Shown here: positions 6,227-8,430 of the stretch, in pieces | Position numbering within the stretch: position 1 is the stretch's first letter | Layout of the letters: every line of letters starts with the position of its first letter | DNA from: Thermaerobacter marianensis | Lineage (GTDB): Bacteria > Bacillota > Sulfobacillia > DYIH01 > DYIG01 | Direction: 5' to 3' | Assembly (NCBI GenBank): GCA_020723725.1 | Contig: DYIG01000060.1 | Span: forward strand, 1-8,430 | DNA length: 8,430 nucleotides | Notes under the pieces: generated by a model | Told to the model about the DNA's origin: nothing | What the model saw: only the letters and a program-made list of their open reading frames with translations | Databases searched by the model: none | Program-made: the position numbers and the translations under genes

Positions 6227-6689
6227 ATCCACGGAAAAGCTGTGGTCCTTGGCACAAAGGGAAGGAATTTTCATCAAGTGGTTCGATCTGCATTCCACCC
6301 CGGAGCGGCTTTGGGGGATGTATTACTACGACCCCTGCCTGGGCCTTCCTGTCATAGTGCTTGACTCAATGCTATCCGCACGTCCCCGATTACTGCGGTG
6401 TGTTCTGGCTGAGGAACTGGGTCACCATTTCACCGTGCCCGCGACTGACACGTTCAAATTGCGCTTCTCATACAGTGATGGTGTCATGCGCGGGCGGGAT
6501 GAGGCACGGGCCATGAGGTGGGCCACACGCTTTCTTATACCGGAGAAAGAGTTTAACTCTTTGGCCTCAGCTTTGTCCGTGCCTGAGCTCGCGGAACACT
6601 TTGATGTAACTGAGGAATTTATCAAATGGACTATCCAGTTTAACGGTAATTTACGAACTGTAGGGCAAGGCCAAAATCGCCCTGCTTGA
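6219..6689 (+). CDS. ImmA/IrrE-family metallopeptidase
   Basis: The product is 156 residues. The core CVLAEELGHHFT (61-72) occupies the HExxH site, and RDEARAMRWATRFLIP (93-108) is the downstream glutamate helix (E95) ending in the family's 'LIP' motif. The first histidine of HExxH is glutamate (E65), leaving E66 and H69. From memory, AEELGHHY-type variants are common in Gram-positive phage and ICE relatives, so this need not mean loss of activity. Family members cleave a partner XRE repressor: IrrE on DdrO in Deinococcus and ImmA on ImmR in ICEBs1, both after DNA damage. The gene overlaps the XRE gene by 8 bases, and GGGAGGAG lies about 13 bases upstream of its ATG. Its last 50 bases overlap the 3' end of yajQ on the other strand. 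Confidence 0.87.
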   Translation: MAESTEKLWSLAQREGIFIKWFDLHSTPERLWGMYYYDPCLGLPVIVLDSMLSARPRLLRCVLAEELGHHFTVPATDTFKLRFSYSDGVMRGRDEARAMRWATRFLIPEKEFNSLASALSVPELAEHFDVTEEFIKWTIQFNGNLRTVGQGQNRPA

Positions 6690-7137
6690 GCATGGCGATG
6701 ACCGCCTGGAGCTCATCCTTGCTCTTGCCTGTTACCCTTATCTGGTCGCCCATTATCTGAGCCTTTACCTTAAATTTTCGATCCCTTATCGCGGCCGTGA
6801 TCTTTTTAGCCTTATCTTCCGGTATGCCCTGCTGGATGGTGACGGTCTGGCGGACGGTTCCACCCAAAGCAGCATCCACTTTGCCGAATACTAACCCCTG
6901 CAGGGGTACGTTTCTTTTGGCCAAGCGCCCCATAAGTATGTCAGCGACGTTCTGAAGCTTGAATTCGTCATCAGACTTCAGGGTGATTGTCTCGTTTTTT
7001 TCGTCCAGGTCTATTTCACTCTTGCTCCCCCTGAAGTCAAAACGTTGAGAGATTTCCTTTTGGGCCTGCTGGACCGCGTTCTTGACCTCCTGCATATCAA
7101 CCCTTGATACCACGTCAAAAGAAAAATCCTCTGCCAC
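6640..7137 (-). CDS. yajQ: YajQ family cyclic-di-GMP/nucleotide-binding protein
   Basis: About 165 residues from the GTG at 7135-7137. A GTG three codons earlier overlaps the GGGAG site (7146-7150), so the internal GTG, 8 bases from that site, is preferred and gives the normal family length. Hallmarks are DFSFDVVSRVDMQEVKNAV at the N-terminus, RFDFRGSKSEIDLDE, then RQTVTIQQGIPEDKAKKI, IRVTGKSKDELQAVI and the typical ending DFGLALQFVNYR. YajQ proteins have two ferredoxin-like folds; relatives bind nucleic acid or nucleotides, and the Xanthomonas homologue binds cyclic-di-GMP. The exact role in Firmicutes is not settled. It lies 33 bases after the hydrolase gene and is probably co-transcribed with it. 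It converges on and overlaps the peptidase gene by 50 bases. Confidence 0.93.
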   Translation of the reverse strand: MAEDFSFDVVSRVDMQEVKNAVQQAQKEISQRFDFRGSKSEIDLDEKNETITLKSDDEFKLQNVADILMGRLAKRNVPLQGLVFGKVDAALGGTVRQTVTIQQGIPEDKAKKITAAIRDRKFKVKAQIMGDQIRVTGKSKDELQAVIAMLKQGDFGLALQFVNYR

Positions 7138-7170
7138 ACGAACCACTCCCGGTGTTTATTAAAGAAAATT

Positions 7171-8031
7171 TTAGAGCGTATTCCGTCCAAGCAGTTCAAT
7201 TATAACAGGGCGGTGATCAGAGACGGGCTGGTCTTCCAGTACCTCCACGGAGTTAACGGCGATATCCTCTGAAATGAAAATACGGTCGATGGATGCTGAA
7301 GCCCCCCTGCTGGGGAAGAAGGTGTGGTCATGCTGAGGCAGTGGCCGGAATGATTCTGCCAACACTGACATTTCCCCACGGTCCACCGAGGCATTCCAGT
7401 CCCCCATCAGTATGTATGGTCCCGGTTCCTTTTGCAGTTCCTCTAAGACGGTTGCAACCTGGTTGCTCCTGTCATTAAACGAAAGACCCAAATGAGTTGC
7501 AACTATGGTCACCTCACCGGCCGGGGTTGCCACCCTGGCGATAATGGCCGTCCTCGGTTCCAAGCGTGCGGGAAGCGTCAACGTTCTGGCCTTGAGTATA
7601 GGGAACCGTGTTATGAGCATATTGCCGTACTGGCCAAAGCCCCTGTCTATGGAGGGGCCAAAGACAGCATTCATACCCAATTCCTTCGACAGCCAGGCCC
7701 CCTGGTCTAAAAGGAAACTGCGAACCTGATGCCTGTCGACCTCCTGCAAGGCGATGATGTCGGCTTTGCTTTGTCTGATTACATCGGCCACGGCGCCGAT
7801 GTCGTTGCCGCCACCCTTTCGAGCCGCGTGCTTTATATTGAATGTCATGACGCGAAAGGTGGAAGTGGTCTGGAAGGCGGACGCAGACAGCCCGTTACTG
7901 CTCGCGCTCAGGAACCTGATGCCTTTGGCTGGTTTTTGCCAAAAAAGGCTATAGGAGAGGACGAGAAGGCAAACGAAGATGACAACGGCTATCATTGTTT
8001 CCTGCGTTAATCTTCCTTTTCCATGCTTCAT
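7171..8031 (-). CDS. Membrane-anchored endonuclease/exonuclease/phosphatase-family hydrolase
   Basis: The product is 286 residues. Residues 13-31 form one hydrophobic segment after a basic N-terminus (MKHGKGR), a signal anchor that would place the enzyme on the outer face of the membrane. The catalytic domain starts near 59 and all expected motifs are present: MTFNIKH (N65), ALQEVDRH (E97), VATHLGL (H180), MGDWNAS (D211, N213), SIDRIF (D249) and SDHRPV (D272, H273). This is a metal-dependent phosphodiesterase or phosphatase fold of the DNase I/Mg-sphingomyelinase superfamily. The substrate cannot be told from sequence; extracellular DNA, phospholipid headgroups and inositol phosphates are all possible. 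AAGGTGA (8038-8044) lies 6 bases before the ATG. It leads a probable two-gene operon with yajQ. Confidence 0.9.
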   Translation of the reverse strand: MKHGKGRLTQETMIAVVIFVCLLVLSYSLFWQKPAKGIRFLSASSNGLSASAFQTTSTFRVMTFNIKHAARKGGGNDIGAVADVIRQSKADIIALQEVDRHQVRSFLLDQGAWLSKELGMNAVFGPSIDRGFGQYGNMLITRFPILKARTLTLPARLEPRTAIIARVATPAGEVTIVATHLGLSFNDRSNQVATVLEELQKEPGPYILMGDWNASVDRGEMSVLAESFRPLPQHDHTFFPSRGASASIDRIFISEDIAVNSVEVLEDQPVSDHRPVIIELLGRNTL

Positions 8032-8037
8032 ATTCTG

Positions 8038-8044
8038 TCACCTT
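8038..8044 (-). promoter_or_regulatory. Ribosome binding site of the hydrolase gene
   Basis: The minus strand reads AAGGTGA, 6 bases before ATG 8031, confirming that start. Confidence 0.65.
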
Positions 8045-8070
8045 AAGATACAGCATACAGCAACATTAGA

Positions 8071-8098
8071 CAGATAAGGCAGCACTTGTCCTTGGCAA
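8071..8098 (-). promoter_or_regulatory. Weak candidate promoter of the hydrolase-yajQ operon
   Basis: On the minus strand TTGCCA (8093-8098, 5 of 6 to consensus) lies 16 bases from TATCTG (8071-8076, 3 of 6). The position, about 40 bases upstream of the start codon, is suitable. The -10 is poor. Confidence 0.3.
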
Positions 8099-8128
8099 AA
8101 TAAGCCAGTATCGGGGATAAACGACTAC

Positions 8129-8162
8129 CTCGAAGCCCATCGAGAGGATTTTTTATGGGCTT
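8129..8162. other. Hairpin with loop complementary to a downstream segment (possible pseudoknot)
   Basis: CTCGA (8129-8133) and TCGAG (8140-8144) close a 6-base loop AGCCCA (8134-8139). The loop is perfectly complementary to TGGGCT at 8156-8161; extended, AAGCCCAT (8133-8140) pairs with ATGGGCTT (8155-8162). The two pairings could coexist as an H-type pseudoknot or compete. On the minus strand it lies about 100 bases upstream of the hydrolase start and might belong to its leader if transcription starts far enough upstream. No known riboswitch was recognised. Confidence 0.35.
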
Positions 8163-8193
8163 GTTCTATTTTGGGTAGCACGGAAGAAGCAAA

Positions 8194-8405
8194 ACTTTGA
8201 CCACGCTCTCCCACAGTGCGCTGACTGTAACGAACCATAACGAATGATTGATATTGATGCTGGTTCCAAGGAGGTTTTTCGTCAGATCCTGCGGTGCAGC
8301 TGGTTCAACGGAGGACACAGCCCCGGGACCATAGGTGGTTCGGGAGTTTTTTCCATGTTCGGAAGGCAATTTACAGAGAAAAAATTCCCAAACCTTTGAC
8401 CACGC
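8194..8405. repeat. Pair of short direct repeats, ctttgaccacgc
   Basis: The 12-mer CTTTGACCACGC occurs at 8195-8206 and 8394-8405, in similar A-rich to GC-rich contexts and 199 bases apart. The stretch between has no convincing coding region. The repeats may bound a small element or be chance. Confidence 0.35.
8321..8352 (+). terminator. Terminator-like hairpin with T-run, plus strand
   Basis: ACCA (8328-8331) pairs with TGGT (8336-8339) around a TAGG loop. The stem extends through a G-T pair, a G-C pair, one mismatch and two C-G pairs. TTTTTT follows at 8347-8352. The form fits a Rho-independent terminator on the plus strand, but no plus-strand gene precedes it in the window. The interval 8032-8430 otherwise shows no supportable coding sequence. 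Confidence 0.4.
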
Positions 8406-8430
8406 CCCGAAAAAGCGCGCTATCGACCAA

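Noticed and set aside
5750..6689. XRE-peptidase pair as a prophage or ICE immunity remnant
   Set aside because: No integrase, attachment site, excision gene or other phage gene is in the window. The idea cannot be excluded, but nothing here supports it beyond family resemblance.
8048..8061. Tandem ATACAGC x2
   Set aside because: Only two 7-base copies with no partner feature; probably chance.
8166..8369. 67-codon minus-strand open frame
   Set aside because: It has a TTG start without a ribosome binding site and unconvincing protein composition, and it crosses the terminator-like hairpin.

Overview
This window looks like the chromosome of a spore-forming Clostridia-type Firmicute, possibly Peptococcaceae-like. 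That is inference: it rests on strong AGGAGG-type ribosome binding sites, several TTG and GTG starts, a near-consensus sigma-A promoter, spore-coat-like small proteins and the general style of the proteins. No rRNA, tRNA, CRISPR array, integrase or transposase was seen.

Minus-strand block, about 5640 down to 459. A promoter near 5624-5652 drives a translesion 'mutasome' operon: an ImuB-like Y-family protein without catalytic residues but with a clamp-binding-like motif (4380-5576), a small DUF6504-type protein (4119-4334), and an error-prone DnaE2/ImuC polymerase (949-4119). Two small helical proteins (686-922 and 459-689) follow; the first weakly and the second more clearly resembles CotF-type coat proteins. 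Gaps are short or absent and no terminator was seen, so all five may be one transcript. A small membrane-anchored protein of unknown function (99-389) follows, then part of a GC-rich repeat element at the window edge.

Plus-strand block, 5750-6689. Divergent from the mutasome lies an overlapping pair: an XRE-family repressor and an ImmA/IrrE-type metallopeptidase. In Deinococcus (DdrO-IrrE) and in ICEBs1 (ImmR-ImmA), such a peptidase cleaves its partner repressor after DNA damage. The shared intergenic region holds repeated and inverted short motifs overlapping the mutasome promoter, and no clear LexA box. The most interesting reading is that this pair controls the mutasome independently of LexA. 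That is inference from gene order and candidate operators.

Minus-strand block, 8031 down to 6640. A membrane-anchored endonuclease/exonuclease/phosphatase-family hydrolase and yajQ form a probable two-gene operon. yajQ ends inside the 3' end of the peptidase gene, with a convergent overlap of 50 bp. The remaining roughly 400 bp (8032-8430) has no convincing gene but contains short repeats, a potential pseudoknot and a plus-strand terminator-like hairpin.
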